From Flavobacterium litorale (GTDB lineage: Bacteria > Bacteroidota > Bacteroidia > Flavobacteriales > Flavobacteriaceae): DNA of 64,000 nucleotides. Numbering within the stretch: the first letter of the stretch is position 1; each line of letters begins with the position of its first letter. Location of the stretch: positions 124,001 to 188,000 of the forward strand of contig NZ_CP080429.1 in assembly GCF_019613795.1 (NCBI RefSeq), in the 5' to 3' direction. The translations under genes and the position numbers were made by a program. This document shows positions 54,572-63,717 of the stretch, in pieces. The notes beneath the pieces are model-generated. The model did no database searches and was not told the DNA's origin. It saw nothing but the letters and a program-made list of their open reading frames with translations.

Positions 54572-56455
54572 TTACTTTATTATTACCTTTTTAGACTCAG
54601 TGTAAGCGCCGTTATTAACATTAACAGTTAATAGGTAAACTCCTGATCCAACTCCTGAAACATCTAGATTTGTTTTAGCAGCACCGAAATCTCTAACCAT
54701 TCTACCTTGTATATCGTACAAGATAGCATGAGTATTTGAACCCGAAAGTGAATTATCAAGGGTTATGTTAAGAATATCTTGTGCAGGGTTAGGGTAAATT
54801 CCAAACTTAGAAACTTCTTTGTTAGAAACACTGTTTAAATCATTAGCTCCACTTATAATTAGTGAGTAGTTTTGAGGAGTAAAGTTTCTAAGATTTCCTT
54901 TGTGCGTAACTGTTACCGTATACATACCTCCATGCACAGGGTTAAGAATTTCAACAACCTCAACATTATCAACAGTATTATCCTCTTTAACCGCATTTAA
55001 AGCATTATTAAGCTTCCATGGGAAAAAAGTTTCTCCATCTCTAGTAATTCGGATATCTAAGTCGTTCACTAAAACTGGTGCAGTAGGATCTTCTATACCA
55101 TTGTTTATGTTACCCTCAGGTTCTCTCCAAGAAATAGTTGCCTTTAAAGAACCTGTAGGACCTGCGGTAATATCTCTAGTGTATACAGCACTCTGGTTCA
55201 TAACTCTCTCGTCTATTAAGGCTGTAGTAGCTGCATTATCAGCAGTGATAAGCTGGGTTGCAGCAGCTGCGTTTATTAAACCCCAACCAAAACGATGATC
55301 TGGACCTGGAGCTATACCAGCTTCATCAGCAGTATGTATCATCAACCCTTTTAAAGTTGCAGCAAGCATAAATCCACCATTAAGCTCATTGTAATGTTGT
55401 TGCATTAAAATAAGTGACGCTGCTACACCTGGAGCAGCCATAGATGTACCTTGTAAAGTGGCATAATCACTATTATCTTGCGAATAGCACGAAAAGACAC
55501 CTACGCCTTTAGTACCTATATCTGGCTTAATTCTAAAATCGTCTGTAGGACCATAACTACTAAACGATGACATTTGCACTGAACTTGGACCTGTATATAT
55601 TGGCACTTCCAAAGTTGCAGCAACCGTTACAAGGTTTTTTGCATTACCATCTCCTACTATTATATTATTCTCTTCACCAGTTCTATCATTACCTGCAGCA
55701 AATACAGGAAGATAGTAAGGTACTTGGAACAACATTTCGTCCCAAGCAGCAGCAGCAACATCATAAGCTCCTTTTTTCCACTCGGGTTGAATGTCAAAAT
55801 CTACACCATACGAGTGATTAGATACCAACAAACCATTATTTGCTCTTGCTAAAGCCTCTGAAAGGTCACTAAACGAATCGTGCGCTAATAGAGTTGCTTG
55901 GTACGCAAGCCCTCTGGCACTTGGGTTGTTACCCCTACCAATCATTGTCCCTGATACGTGTGTAGCATGCCCATTGTCAGTATTATCTCCATTAAAGGTA
56001 GCACCATCCATTACAGTAACAGCTCCAGCCAAATCAATGTGTGATGTTCTTACACGACCTGGCTCCCATATGCCTAAAACCATACCTTGACCGTTAAGGT
56101 TAAGACCAAAAAGCCCACCTGAATTTATAGTGTTAACACGTGCAGTAGTTGCGGCGCCAGCATTGTATGGCATTATATATATAGGCTGGTCATTATCATC
56201 AACGCCTACAAGTATAGAAGTATACCCATCTTTGGTTTCCTTTTTTAAAGCCCACCCTTTCAGTTCGGCAAGTTCCAATGCTCGTTTGTAGCTAGCATCT
56301 TCCTTGGCCTTTATTCTTTGATATAACTCTTCATTTTTTTGCAGATCATAGTTTTTTACAATTGCTGCTTTTTCTTCGGCTGTTTGACCAAAAGCAATCA
56401 TACTGCTTCCCAGCGTCAAAGCCAAAACAAAAAGCTTTACAGTATTTTTTTTCAT
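54572..56455 (-). CDS. S8 family serine peptidase with T9SS sorting domain, Glu at catalytic Asp site
   Basis: Secreted subtilase of 627 residues. Signal ends MIAFGQ; a propeptide-like coiled region follows (~24-65). The His box is NGHATHVSGT (H163), the oxyanion Asn AAGN (N256), and the Ser box GTSMAAPG (S338). The box expected to read VWD.G reads LGIWEPGRVRTSHIDL, so E131 stands at the catalytic Asp position. The C-terminal ~80 residues are a type A sorting domain (KFGIYPNPAQDILNI ... VSGVGSGVYLLTVN ... KKVIIK). It lies upstream of susC in the same direction, 199 nt away, with no terminator seen between. Confidence 0.9.
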   Translation of the reverse strand: MKKNTVKLFVLALTLGSSMIAFGQTAEEKAAIVKNYDLQKNEELYQRIKAKEDASYKRALELAELKGWALKKETKDGYTSILVGVDDNDQPIYIMPYNAGAATTARVNTINSGGLFGLNLNGQGMVLGIWEPGRVRTSHIDLAGAVTVMDGATFNGDNTDNGHATHVSGTMIGRGNNPSARGLAYQATLLAHDSFSDLSEALARANNGLLVSNHSYGVDFDIQPEWKKGAYDVAAAAWDEMLFQVPYYLPVFAAGNDRTGEENNIIVGDGNAKNLVTVAATLEVPIYTGPSSVQMSSFSSYGPTDDFRIKPDIGTKGVGVFSCYSQDNSDYATLQGTSMAAPGVAASLILMQQHYNELNGGFMLAATLKGLMIHTADEAGIAPGPDHRFGWGLINAAAATQLITADNAATTALIDERVMNQSAVYTRDITAGPTGSLKATISWREPEGNINNGIEDPTAPVLVNDLDIRITRDGETFFPWKLNNALNAVKEDNTVDNVEVVEILNPVHGGMYTVTVTHKGNLRNFTPQNYSLIISGANDLNSVSNKEVSKFGIYPNPAQDILNITLDNSLSGSNTHAILYDIQGRMVRDFGAAKTNLDVSGVGSGVYLLTVNVNNGAYTESKKVIIK

Positions 56456-56533
56456 TTCTTAATTAATTATATAGTTAATAGCATTTTTATTCTTAAAATT
56501 TCATTTAATGATTTTTTTCTAAAAAAACATTAG

Positions 56534-56541
56534 CAAAAATA
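56534..56541 (-). promoter_or_regulatory. -7 box TATTTTTG upstream of the S8 peptidase gene
   Basis: Matches TAnnTTTG, 78 nt before the ATG; the long leader makes it a weaker candidate. Confidence 0.3.
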
Positions 56542-56593
56542 TAAATTAAAATCATTCTACATGTGTTAATTTTTTATTTTACCACACGATATA

Positions 56594-56601
56594 TACATTT
56601 G
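56594..56601 (+). promoter_or_regulatory. -7 box TACATTTG abutting the rnhB ATG
   Basis: One base separates the box from the ATG at 56603, the same TACATTTGnATG layout as mutL. Initiation would fall at or after that ATG. Confidence 0.45.
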
Positions 56602-56602
56602 C

Positions 56603-57247
56603 ATGACAATTATAAATCAATTGGTTTTGAAATTATTGTCAAATCATTCAGGAATTTACTATGAAACGGGCACTGACGAAGCAGGTAGAGGTTGCCTTGC
56701 TGGTCCTGTTACAGCGGCGGCGGTTATACTAGAGAGAGATTTTGATATAACACTACTTAACGACTCTAAACTTCTAAATAAAGGCATACGTAACTTGTTA
56801 CGACCAATTATAGAGCAGCAAGCAGTATCTTATTATGTAACAAATATCGAGCCGAAAATAATAGACGAAATTAACATACTAAATGCATCTATAAAGGCAA
56901 TGCAGGAGTGTGTTATTAAATTAACTCCTAAACCTTCCTATATTATTGTAGATGGTAATCGTTTCAAACCTATTAACGATATTCCGTACAGTTGTATTGT
57001 AAAAGGCGATAGTAAATACATGAGTATTGCTGCAGCATCCGTACTGGCAAAAACGTACAGGGATGCTTATATGGAAAAAATACATGAGGAATTCCCTATG
57101 TATAATTGGAAAAAAAATAAAGGCTACCCCACTAGGGAACATCGAGATGCTATACGTAAATACGGGGTTACTAAGTACCACCGTAAATCGTTTAGGTTAT
57201 TACCTGAACAACTAACATTGGATTTTGAATACATCCAGAATATTTAA
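56603..57247 (+). CDS. rnhB: Ribonuclease HII
   Basis: Removes RNA from RNA-DNA hybrids and ribonucleotides in DNA. 214 residues from the ATG at 56603. The active-site block [22 protein letters not shown] has D25 and E26; further motifs are VDGNRF and [20 protein letters not shown] -7 box ends one base before this ATG, so either the mRNA is leaderless or translation starts at a downstream TTG (56621 or 56627), which would give an N-terminus closer to family relatives (LKLLSNHSG). Convergent with lipB, four bases apart. Confidence 0.95.
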   Translation: MTIINQLVLKLLSNHSGIYYETGTDEAGRGCLAGPVTAAAVILERDFDITLLNDSKLLNKGIRNLLRPIIEQQAVSYYVTNIEPKIIDEINILNASIKAMQECVIKLTPKPSYIIVDGNRFKPINDIPYSCIVKGDSKYMSIAAASVLAKTYRDAYMEKIHEEFPMYNWKKNKGYPTREHRDAIRKYGVTKYHRKSFRLLPEQLTLDFEYIQNI

Positions 57248-57251
57248 TTAT

Positions 57252-57974
57252 CTACACTACAGGTAAGGCTTCGCCCTTTAGAACAGTAGCCTCAAAAAGT
57301 GTAGCAAAATGTTTTGCGATTTTTTCTTTCACTTCCGTTTCATCTACGGTTTCAACACCAAGTTCTACATTTAACGATGTTACTCCTTTGTCTTTTATAC
57401 CGCAAGGTATAATATTATCAAAATAGCCTAAATTAGCATTTACGTTAAACGCAAAGCCATGCATGGTAACCCATCTTGAAGCCCTAACGCCCATAGCACA
57501 TATTTTACGTGCAAAAGGTGTACCCACATCCAACCAAACGCCTGTTTCGCCGTCACTACGGGTAGCGGTAAGCCCATACTCAGCCATGGTACGTATAATA
57601 GCCTCTTCCAACAGTCGTAAGTATTTATGTATATCAGTAAAAAAATTCTCTAAATCTAAAATTGGGTATCCTACTATTTGCCCAGGACCATGATATGTAA
57701 TATCTCCCCCTCTATTTATTTTATAAAACGTAGCCCCTTTATCAGCAAGTTGCTTCTCATTAAGAAGTAAATTACTCAAATCACCACTTTTACCCAAGGT
57801 ATAAACGTGTGGATGCGCTACGTATAGAAAATAGTTAGGTGTTTCGAGGTTTGTATTTTCTCTCCTATTTTTTATTTTAAGATCAAGAATCTCTTTAAAA
57901 AGCCTCTCCTGAGTATCCCACGTTTCCTTATAATCCACTTCACCCAAATCAAAAAGCTCTATACTTTTATTCAT
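57252..57974 (-). CDS. lipB: Octanoyl-[acyl carrier protein]:protein N-octanoyltransferase
   Basis: Transfers octanoate from acyl carrier protein to lipoyl-requiring enzymes. 240 residues starting MNKSIELFDLGEVDYKETW. The GDITYHGPGQIVGYPILDL block, ARKICAMGVRASRWVTMHG with the conserved Lys, and IIPCGIKDKGVTSL with the acyl-thioester Cys are all present. An earlier in-frame ATG at 57992 is possible but adds six residues not usual for the family. Single gene between rnhB and lysS. Confidence 0.95.
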   Translation of the reverse strand: MNKSIELFDLGEVDYKETWDTQERLFKEILDLKIKNRRENTNLETPNYFLYVAHPHVYTLGKSGDLSNLLLNEKQLADKGATFYKINRGGDITYHGPGQIVGYPILDLENFFTDIHKYLRLLEEAIIRTMAEYGLTATRSDGETGVWLDVGTPFARKICAMGVRASRWVTMHGFAFNVNANLGYFDNIIPCGIKDKGVTSLNVELGVETVDETEVKEKIAKHFATLFEATVLKGEALPVV

Positions 57975-58063
57975 AATATTACTACTTAACATTAAATGGC
58001 TAAATTACAAAACTTTTAGGTAGCAGTATATTGTACAACCATACTTAACAACCCCTAATACTA

Positions 58064-58094
58064 ATTGCTTATTGGTTAATATTCACTATCTTTG
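58064..58094 (+). promoter_or_regulatory. Promoter of lysS: ATTG-N19-TATCTTTG
   Basis: Near-consensus -33 (58064-58067) and perfect -7 (58087-58094) with 19 nt spacing, 24 nt before the ATG. Confidence 0.65.
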
Positions 58095-58118
58095 CGAGCT
58101 TAAAAATCATTATTAATT

Positions 58119-59810
58119 ATGCAGCTTTCAGAACAAGAAATCATTCGTAGAGAAAAACTGGATGCGCTGAGAAAACTCGGCATAAATCCGTATCCCGCTA
58201 ACCTTTTTCCTGTAAACCATACAAGTAAACAGGTAAAGAATGATTATGTTGAAGGTAAGAAGGTTATTGTTGCAGGACGCCTGATGTCGGTTAGAATACA
58301 GGGTAAAGCTTCTTTTGCTGAATTGCAAGATAGTGAAGGACGCATTCAGTTATACATAAATCGTGATGAGATATGTACTGGCGAAGACAAAACTAAATAT
58401 AACGAGGTTTTTAAAAAATTGCTTGACCTTGGTGACTTTATAGGTGTAGCAGGTAAACTTTTTACTACACAGGTAGGCGAAAAATCGGTACGCGTAACCG
58501 ATTTTACGGTACTAAGCAAAACATTACGCCCACTACCATTGCCTAAAAAAGATGCTGATGGTAATGTATACGATGGTTTTACTGATGCCGAATTGCGCTA
58601 CCGCATGCGTTATGTAGACCTTGTTGTAAACCCAGAGGTTAAAGACGTTTTTGTAAAACGCACCAAGTTATTTGCAGCAATGCGTAACTTTTTTAATGAT
58701 AAAGGCTATTTTGAGGTGGAAACACCCATACTACAGCCTATAGCGGGTGGTGCTGCTGCACGACCTTTTGTAACGCACCATAACTCACTAGATATACCTT
58801 TGTACATGCGTATTGCCAACGAGCTATACTTAAAAAGGCTTATAGTAGGTGGTTTTGATGGGGTTTACGAGTTTTCGAAAAACTTCCGCAATGAGGGTAT
58901 GGACAGAACTCATAATCCTGAGTTTACGGCTATGGAAATATATGTAGCCTATAAGGATTACAATTGGATGATGGAGTTTACCGAAAACTTGCTTGAGCAT
59001 TGCGCAACAGCCGTTAATGGCACTACACAAGCTACCTTTGGCGAGCATACTGTAGATTTTAAAGCACCGTACGCACGGGTTACCATGACCGATGCTATTA
59101 AGCAATTTACAGGTTTTGATATTACGGGTAAAACAGAAGAAGAAATTTTTGAAGCTGCCAAAGGCATGGGTATCGAAGTAGATGATACTATGGGTAAAGG
59201 CAAGCTAATTGATGAAATATTTGGCGAAAAGTGCGAAGGCAATTTTATACAGCCTACTTTTATTACTGATTATCCTAAAGAGATGAGTCCGCTTTGTAAA
59301 GAGCACAGGGATAACCCTGAACTTACAGAACGTTTTGAACTTATGGTATGTGGTAAAGAGATAGCAAACGCCTATAGCGAGCTAAACGACCCTATAGACC
59401 AAAGGCAACGTTTTGAAGCACAATTGAAACTAAGCGAACGTGGTGATGATGAAGCAGGGCAATTTATTGATAACGACTTTTTACGTGCGCTAGAGTATGG
59501 TATGCCACCAACATCGGGGCTTGGTATTGGCATGGATAGGTTAATTATGTTTTTAACCAACAACCAATCCATACAAGAAGTATTATTTTTCCCGCAGATG
59601 CGCCCTGAAAAGAAGCAAGTAGAGCTGGACGATGAAGCAAAAGCACTACTCGAAATTATTAAAACGCATAACGTTGCGCCTTTAGCACAAATTAAAGAAG
59701 AAGCTAAATTGAGTAACAAAAAATGGGATAAAACCCTAAAAACCTTAACTGGGCATGGTATTGCCAAAGTTGTAAAAACTGACGATGCATTGGAAATACA
59801 CATGGTATAA
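58119..59810 (+). CDS. lysS: Lysyl-tRNA synthetase (class II)
   Basis: Charges tRNA-Lys. 563 residues: an N-terminal OB-fold anticodon domain (VIVAGRLMSVRIQGKASFAELQD), then the class II catalytic core. Motif 2 is FRNEGMDRTHNPEFT and motif 3 GLGIGMDRLIMFL. After the core a ~60-residue C-terminal extension (EAKALLEIIKTHNVAPLAQIKEEAKLSNKKW as two blocks) resembles a winged-helix segment, normal for Bacteroidota LysS. It has its own promoter and a bidirectional terminator, so it is monocistronic. Confidence 0.97.
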   Translation: MQLSEQEIIRREKLDALRKLGINPYPANLFPVNHTSKQVKNDYVEGKKVIVAGRLMSVRIQGKASFAELQDSEGRIQLYINRDEICTGEDKTKYNEVFKKLLDLGDFIGVAGKLFTTQVGEKSVRVTDFTVLSKTLRPLPLPKKDADGNVYDGFTDAELRYRMRYVDLVVNPEVKDVFVKRTKLFAAMRNFFNDKGYFEVETPILQPIAGGAAARPFVTHHNSLDIPLYMRIANELYLKRLIVGGFDGVYEFSKNFRNEGMDRTHNPEFTAMEIYVAYKDYNWMMEFTENLLEHCATAVNGTTQATFGEHTVDFKAPYARVTMTDAIKQFTGFDITGKTEEEIFEAAKGMGIEVDDTMGKGKLIDEIFGEKCEGNFIQPTFITDYPKEMSPLCKEHRDNPELTERFELMVCGKEIANAYSELNDPIDQRQRFEAQLKLSERGDDEAGQFIDNDFLRALEYGMPPTSGLGIGMDRLIMFLTNNQSIQEVLFFPQMRPEKKQVELDDEAKALLEIIKTHNVAPLAQIKEEAKLSNKKWDKTLKTLTGHGIAKVVKTDDALEIHMV

Positions 59811-59831
59811 CTACAAAATAATTTAGATGCT

Positions 59832-59857
59832 AAAGGCTACCAAATTAGGTAGCCTTT
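59832..59857. terminator. Bidirectional terminator between lysS and the second S8 gene
   Basis: Perfect 10-bp stem aaaggctacc / ggtagccttt with a 6-nt loop; the genes converge on it. Confidence 0.85.
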
Positions 59858-59887
59858 GTTGTTTGTGTATTACACTATAAGAGCCCT

Positions 59888-61522
59888 TTATTTTTTAATA
59901 AACTTTTTTAAATAGCTTTGGTTACCATTTTTAAGTTCTAAAAAGTAAATTCCTCTATCTACATCTGTAATATTAATTTCTTTTCTACCAGAAAACGTAG
60001 CATCCTGATGTACAATCTGCCCCAATGCATTGAAAATAGTAATCTCAAAATTACCTGTACTATTTTCTAATGCTACCGTAATTGTTTCGGTGGAAGGGTT
60101 AGGAAATAAACGTAACTCATTTTGATTGATTACATAGCCCTGATTATACAACAAATTATTGTTAATATAATCGATAGCTGCCTCCATATTGGGGATAGGA
60201 CCTATATTCTCTACTACTGTTGCGGTACCTTGTGCAATACCCGTTTCTTTTAAAACCGTTCTGATTTGCTGACTGGTCAGATAACCGCCACCGCTTTGTT
60301 GGTTAAAATACGATTGTAAAACCGCTGCACACGAGGCTATTATTGGCGTTGCCGAACTTGTACCCGAAAACGAGGTATAGTATTGGTTAAAATCGTTACC
60401 TATGGCATAAAGGTCGCCATAACCTGTAGTTACAACATTTTGTCCCCAACCTTGTACATCTACCCTACTACCATATGTGCTAAAACCAATCCTATCATGG
60501 TTGGTATTAGGTGTTCCTGCACCCACTATAATAGCACCGCTATCGCCTCGGTTCATGTATTCTATAAAATCAAACGAGTCTAAATTTTGGCTGCCGTTTC
60601 CAGCCGCCGCAACAATTACAATCCCTGCATCGGTAGCTGCCCTAGTCAAATCCCATATTACTTGGTCATATTCAGCAGGCACAAAATCACTGTTTGTCAA
60701 GACAGACACTTGTAATTCGTACATAATAACATCGCCTGCAACAGCAGTATTAATAGCTTGCGTAACAGCAGTAACTCGGTTATACCCCCCTTCTTGTGTC
60801 CACTCAGGGTACAAAATAGCTTCATTAAGCTCGTACGCCATACCCGAAACACCATATGTTCCGTTATTGGCATAAGCAACGCCTATAGCTGCCGTACCAT
60901 GCTCTGTAAAAACGAGTGGTACTTCATTACTAATCGTCATGCCTGCCGCTATAGCTGTATTGGTTTCATTAAACTCTTCATGATTTGTATTTACACCATA
61001 CTCAACGTCTTTTAAGTTAATACCTGCTCCAGCATAGCCTAAATCCCATGCATATTGCATATTTACACCAGGGTCGGCTTGTATATAACCTTGCGAAAGA
61101 AAATAACTCGGTGTTGCTGGAGGAATATCGGCAGGTGGTAGCGGTGCTGTATTAAGCGGTTTAACAAAGTATGCTACACCATTAAACAACGATAAGTCGC
61201 TATAAAGTTGGTTAAGTGCCTCTTTATTTTGATACGGAAGTGCAATACTGTAAATACGGTTTAGTTTTTCTACCGATGCACTGCTTCCTGTATTTTTTTG
61301 AACTTGTTGTTTTAAATACTCAAATTGTTCTTCAGATAATTTAATACCTTTTTCCAGAACGAAATTGTTTTCTTGTAAAAAGGACTGAAACTCGGTAGTA
61401 GTAGGGTATTGAGCGTCTTTAAAACATATATGTACTGTTCCGCTTTTTGTTAAGGGTGTTTGCGCTATAGTTTTAACAGCAAAAACGGTGCAAAGCAATA
61501 GCAAGAGGGTAGTAATTTTCAT
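59888..61522 (-). CDS. S8 family serine peptidase with T9SS sorting domain
   Basis: Secreted subtilase of 544 residues. Signal ends VKTIAQ; residues ~22-140 form a propeptide-like region. The triad is intact: D162 in INLKDVEYGVNTNHEEF, H198 in TEHGTAAIG and S379 in SGTSSATPI, with N299 as oxyanion Asn (AAAGN). The C-terminal ~80 residues are a type A sorting domain (LRLFPNPSTETITV ... VDRGIYFLELKNG ... LKKFIKK). It is monocistronic with a -7 box upstream and a terminator downstream. Role: extracellular protein degradation. Confidence 0.92.
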   Translation of the reverse strand: MKITTLLLLLCTVFAVKTIAQTPLTKSGTVHICFKDAQYPTTTEFQSFLQENNFVLEKGIKLSEEQFEYLKQQVQKNTGSSASVEKLNRIYSIALPYQNKEALNQLYSDLSLFNGVAYFVKPLNTAPLPPADIPPATPSYFLSQGYIQADPGVNMQYAWDLGYAGAGINLKDVEYGVNTNHEEFNETNTAIAAGMTISNEVPLVFTEHGTAAIGVAYANNGTYGVSGMAYELNEAILYPEWTQEGGYNRVTAVTQAINTAVAGDVIMYELQVSVLTNSDFVPAEYDQVIWDLTRAATDAGIVIVAAAGNGSQNLDSFDFIEYMNRGDSGAIIVGAGTPNTNHDRIGFSTYGSRVDVQGWGQNVVTTGYGDLYAIGNDFNQYYTSFSGTSSATPIIASCAAVLQSYFNQQSGGGYLTSQQIRTVLKETGIAQGTATVVENIGPIPNMEAAIDYINNNLLYNQGYVINQNELRLFPNPSTETITVALENSTGNFEITIFNALGQIVHQDATFSGRKEINITDVDRGIYFLELKNGNQSYLKKFIKK

Positions 61523-61547
61523 AAATTTTCTTTTATAGCATGAGGAG

Positions 61548-61555
61548 CAAATCTA
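61548..61555 (-). promoter_or_regulatory. -7 box TAGATTTG upstream of the second S8 gene
   Basis: Matches TAnnTTTG, 25 nt before the ATG at 61522. Confidence 0.45.
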
Positions 61556-61666
61556 TAAAATATTAGCGTACAGTAGCACCAATTAAAAAACAACTACTGT
61601 TAAAACCACTATTCCAATTCGTTATTTAACAATTGTGGAAATAACTTACTGGAATAGTGACAATAA

Positions 61667-62605
61667 TTATAAACTGTAATTTAAGTTGATGGACCACCTA
61701 TAGTTTGCCTCTACCCTGCCGCCAACTAAGTTTTGATTGATGGGCAGCATGGCATTAATACCCGCAGAGAATCCTTTATAGCCTGCCTCTATACCTGCTT
61801 TACCAAACAGTATATCGCCTTCGGTATCGGGTAACTCTTCACCAAATTGCTTATTAGCAGCGTAGCTTTCGCCTGCTAAACCAAGTTGTGGCACAAGGGT
61901 GTATTTTGGTTGCTCTATTACATAAAATAACGTACTTGCATAATTAAATTGATTACCAAATTGGTACTCATCGTCATTTTCAGTTTTAATACTGTAGTTT
62001 ACCATAGCATTAAGCCCTAGCTTGTTATGCTTAACAACGTATTCGGCAGCCAGTAAATAATCCCAACTACCAGTACCTACCTGAAAACTTGGGTTTACAC
62101 TTCCGTTATTGGCAGTATGGTATTCGCCTGTTGGCATTTTTACGCCTCCACCCGCCTGTAGTGTGTGGCTGTACCTAGCGGAATCTTTTTGGGTTTGGTA
62201 TATGGTGTATAAACCCAATACGGTAATATCGCCCAAACCATCTATCGCTTGGTAGCCTGTAGTAAGCGCTCTGTTATGGGAGTGATACGGTACTAATGCC
62301 GATATTTGGAAATTTTTAAAGACAGGTATGCGTGCCCAAAGTTGTACGGTATTAAAGTTCTCGTCTATATAAGGCGAATCGTTAAAAATACCGTCTTGGC
62401 TTGTATAGCTTTGATAAAAATAGCGTACCCCTACAAAGTTTTGGTTAAGCATGGAGCTAAACCCCATACCTCCGCCACTAGCAGAACAGCCACAAGCATC
62501 GCAATCGTCAAATCGGTCAAGATATCCTCTAAAATTGGGTGGTGGCGTATGAGAAAACATTTGTTGTGCCACTAGCGCAACGAATAATACTATATACTTT
62601 TTCAT
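61667..62605 (-). CDS. Outer-membrane transporter-like beta-barrel protein, MbnP/MauG operon
   Basis: 312-residue predicted outer-membrane protein. Signal ends QQMFSH. The mature N-terminus has a Cys cluster DDCDACGCSASGGGMG (three to four Cys in ~10 residues), then amphipathic strands (TVQLWARIPVFKNFQISALVPYH; HTLQAGGGVKMPTGEY) resembling the MetA/phenol-degradation-type barrel family, ending RWSINLNYSL. It starts six bases after the peroxidase gene, so it belongs to the operon. The Cys cluster could bind a metal; this is inference. Confidence 0.72.
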   Translation of the reverse strand: MKKYIVLFVALVAQQMFSHTPPPNFRGYLDRFDDCDACGCSASGGGMGFSSMLNQNFVGVRYFYQSYTSQDGIFNDSPYIDENFNTVQLWARIPVFKNFQISALVPYHSHNRALTTGYQAIDGLGDITVLGLYTIYQTQKDSARYSHTLQAGGGVKMPTGEYHTANNGSVNPSFQVGTGSWDYLLAAEYVVKHNKLGLNAMVNYSIKTENDDEYQFGNQFNYASTLFYVIEQPKYTLVPQLGLAGESYAANKQFGEELPDTEGDILFGKAGIEAGYKGFSAGINAMLPINQNLVGGRVEANYRWSINLNYSL

Positions 62606-62611
62606 GATGTA

Positions 62612-63661
62612 CTAGGTTTGATGGTAAAATAGCGGATTTGTTATAAACTCCTCGTCTGTTAGTGTTTTCAGGAAAGCAATAATGGCCTCCTTTTCTTCTT
62701 GCGTAAGCGGTATGCCTAAGGTATCGCCATTGTGCAATAAAGGGTCTAAGGTTTCAGAATCTGATACACCAGTAGCATAGAAATTCAATACCGACTCTAA
62801 CGAGCCAAAACGACCATCGTGCATGTAGGGTGCTGTAAGCGCTACATTACGCAAACTAGGGACTTTAAACTTATACCTGTCTGTAGCAAAACCCGTTACA
62901 ACTTCGCGCCCCAAATCGTTTAAATTGGGGTTTGGTGGTAAACCATTATTACGAAAGGTATTATCTGTAAATATATCGGTATTGTGGCATGATGCACATT
63001 TCTGCTGAAACAAACTCAACCCTTGTGTTTCTTGTGCGGTTAATGTGCCTCCTGTTTCATTACGAATGTATTTATCGTAACGGGAATTGGCAGAAATCAT
63101 CATCGTCATAAACTGCCCTAATGCTTTAAGTATTTTACCCGATGTAATTTCGGTTCCGTCAAAAGCACGGTCAAACTGTTGTACATAGTCCGCATCTTGT
63201 TTTAGTTTTTCGGCAATACTTTCCAATGTTTCATCCATCTCAACGGGGTTGTGTATGGGTACAATGGAGAGCATCTCGATACTGTTGGATGCGCCATCGT
63301 AAAAATATTCGGACTGAAATGCCATGTTTTGAACAGCAGGTGCATTACGTGTACCTTCTTGATTGTAAATACCATGGCTAAAGGTATGACCGTGATGGGT
63401 AAATGCCGATGATTGTTCGTGGCAAAAAGCACAGGATATTGTATTATCTGCCGAAAGGCGTGCATCGTAAAATAATTTTCTACCCAATTCAAAGCCCGCT
63501 TCGGTTGGCGGGTTTAGGGTAATGTCTTGCTCAGGAGCAGGAAAGTTAGCCGGCACGTTAAAATCCATTTTAGTGTCTGGCGTAGCAGTATAATTGGTAT
63601 CGTTATCACTACAGGACACCAGTAGTAGTGCCGCAAATGCGACGAAGCTAATTTTTTTCAT
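62612..63661 (-). CDS. Dihaem cytochrome c peroxidase / MauG-like lipoprotein
   Basis: Two-haem c-type peroxidase family protein of 349 residues. Lipoprotein signal ends LLLVSCSDND. Haem sites are CAFCH (C77, C80, H81) and CASCH (C222, C225, H226). Family blocks: FELGRKLFYDARLS, GTRNAPAVQNMAF, VPSLRNVALTAPYMHDGRFGSLESVL. Homologues either reduce hydrogen peroxide or oxidise a partner protein (MauG, MbnH). Being directly downstream of an MbnP-like gene favours the second role. A hairpin separates the two genes, so its level may be set by partial termination. Confidence 0.92.
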   Translation of the reverse strand: MKKISFVAFAALLLVSCSDNDTNYTATPDTKMDFNVPANFPAPEQDITLNPPTEAGFELGRKLFYDARLSADNTISCAFCHEQSSAFTHHGHTFSHGIYNQEGTRNAPAVQNMAFQSEYFYDGASNSIEMLSIVPIHNPVEMDETLESIAEKLKQDADYVQQFDRAFDGTEITSGKILKALGQFMTMMISANSRYDKYIRNETGGTLTAQETQGLSLFQQKCASCHNTDIFTDNTFRNNGLPPNPNLNDLGREVVTGFATDRYKFKVPSLRNVALTAPYMHDGRFGSLESVLNFYATGVSDSETLDPLLHNGDTLGIPLTQEEKEAIIAFLKTLTDEEFITNPLFYHQT

Positions 63662-63678
63662 AATGTGTTACAAATTAA

Positions 63679-63702
63679 AAGCCTACCCGTCTGGGTAGGC
63701 TT
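63679..63702 (-). terminator. Intergenic hairpin between the MbnP-like and peroxidase genes
   Basis: Perfect 10-bp stem aagcctaccc / gggtaggctt around a 4-nt loop, followed on the minus strand by TTTTAATTTG and then the peroxidase ATG. A terminator or attenuator inside the operon. Confidence 0.8.
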
Positions 63703-63717
63703 GGTTATAGCAAAATA

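Noticed and set aside
59888..61522. Missing catalytic Asp in the second S8 peptidase
   Set aside because: The Asp is present as D162 in the KDVEYG box, a known S8 variant; the triad is complete.
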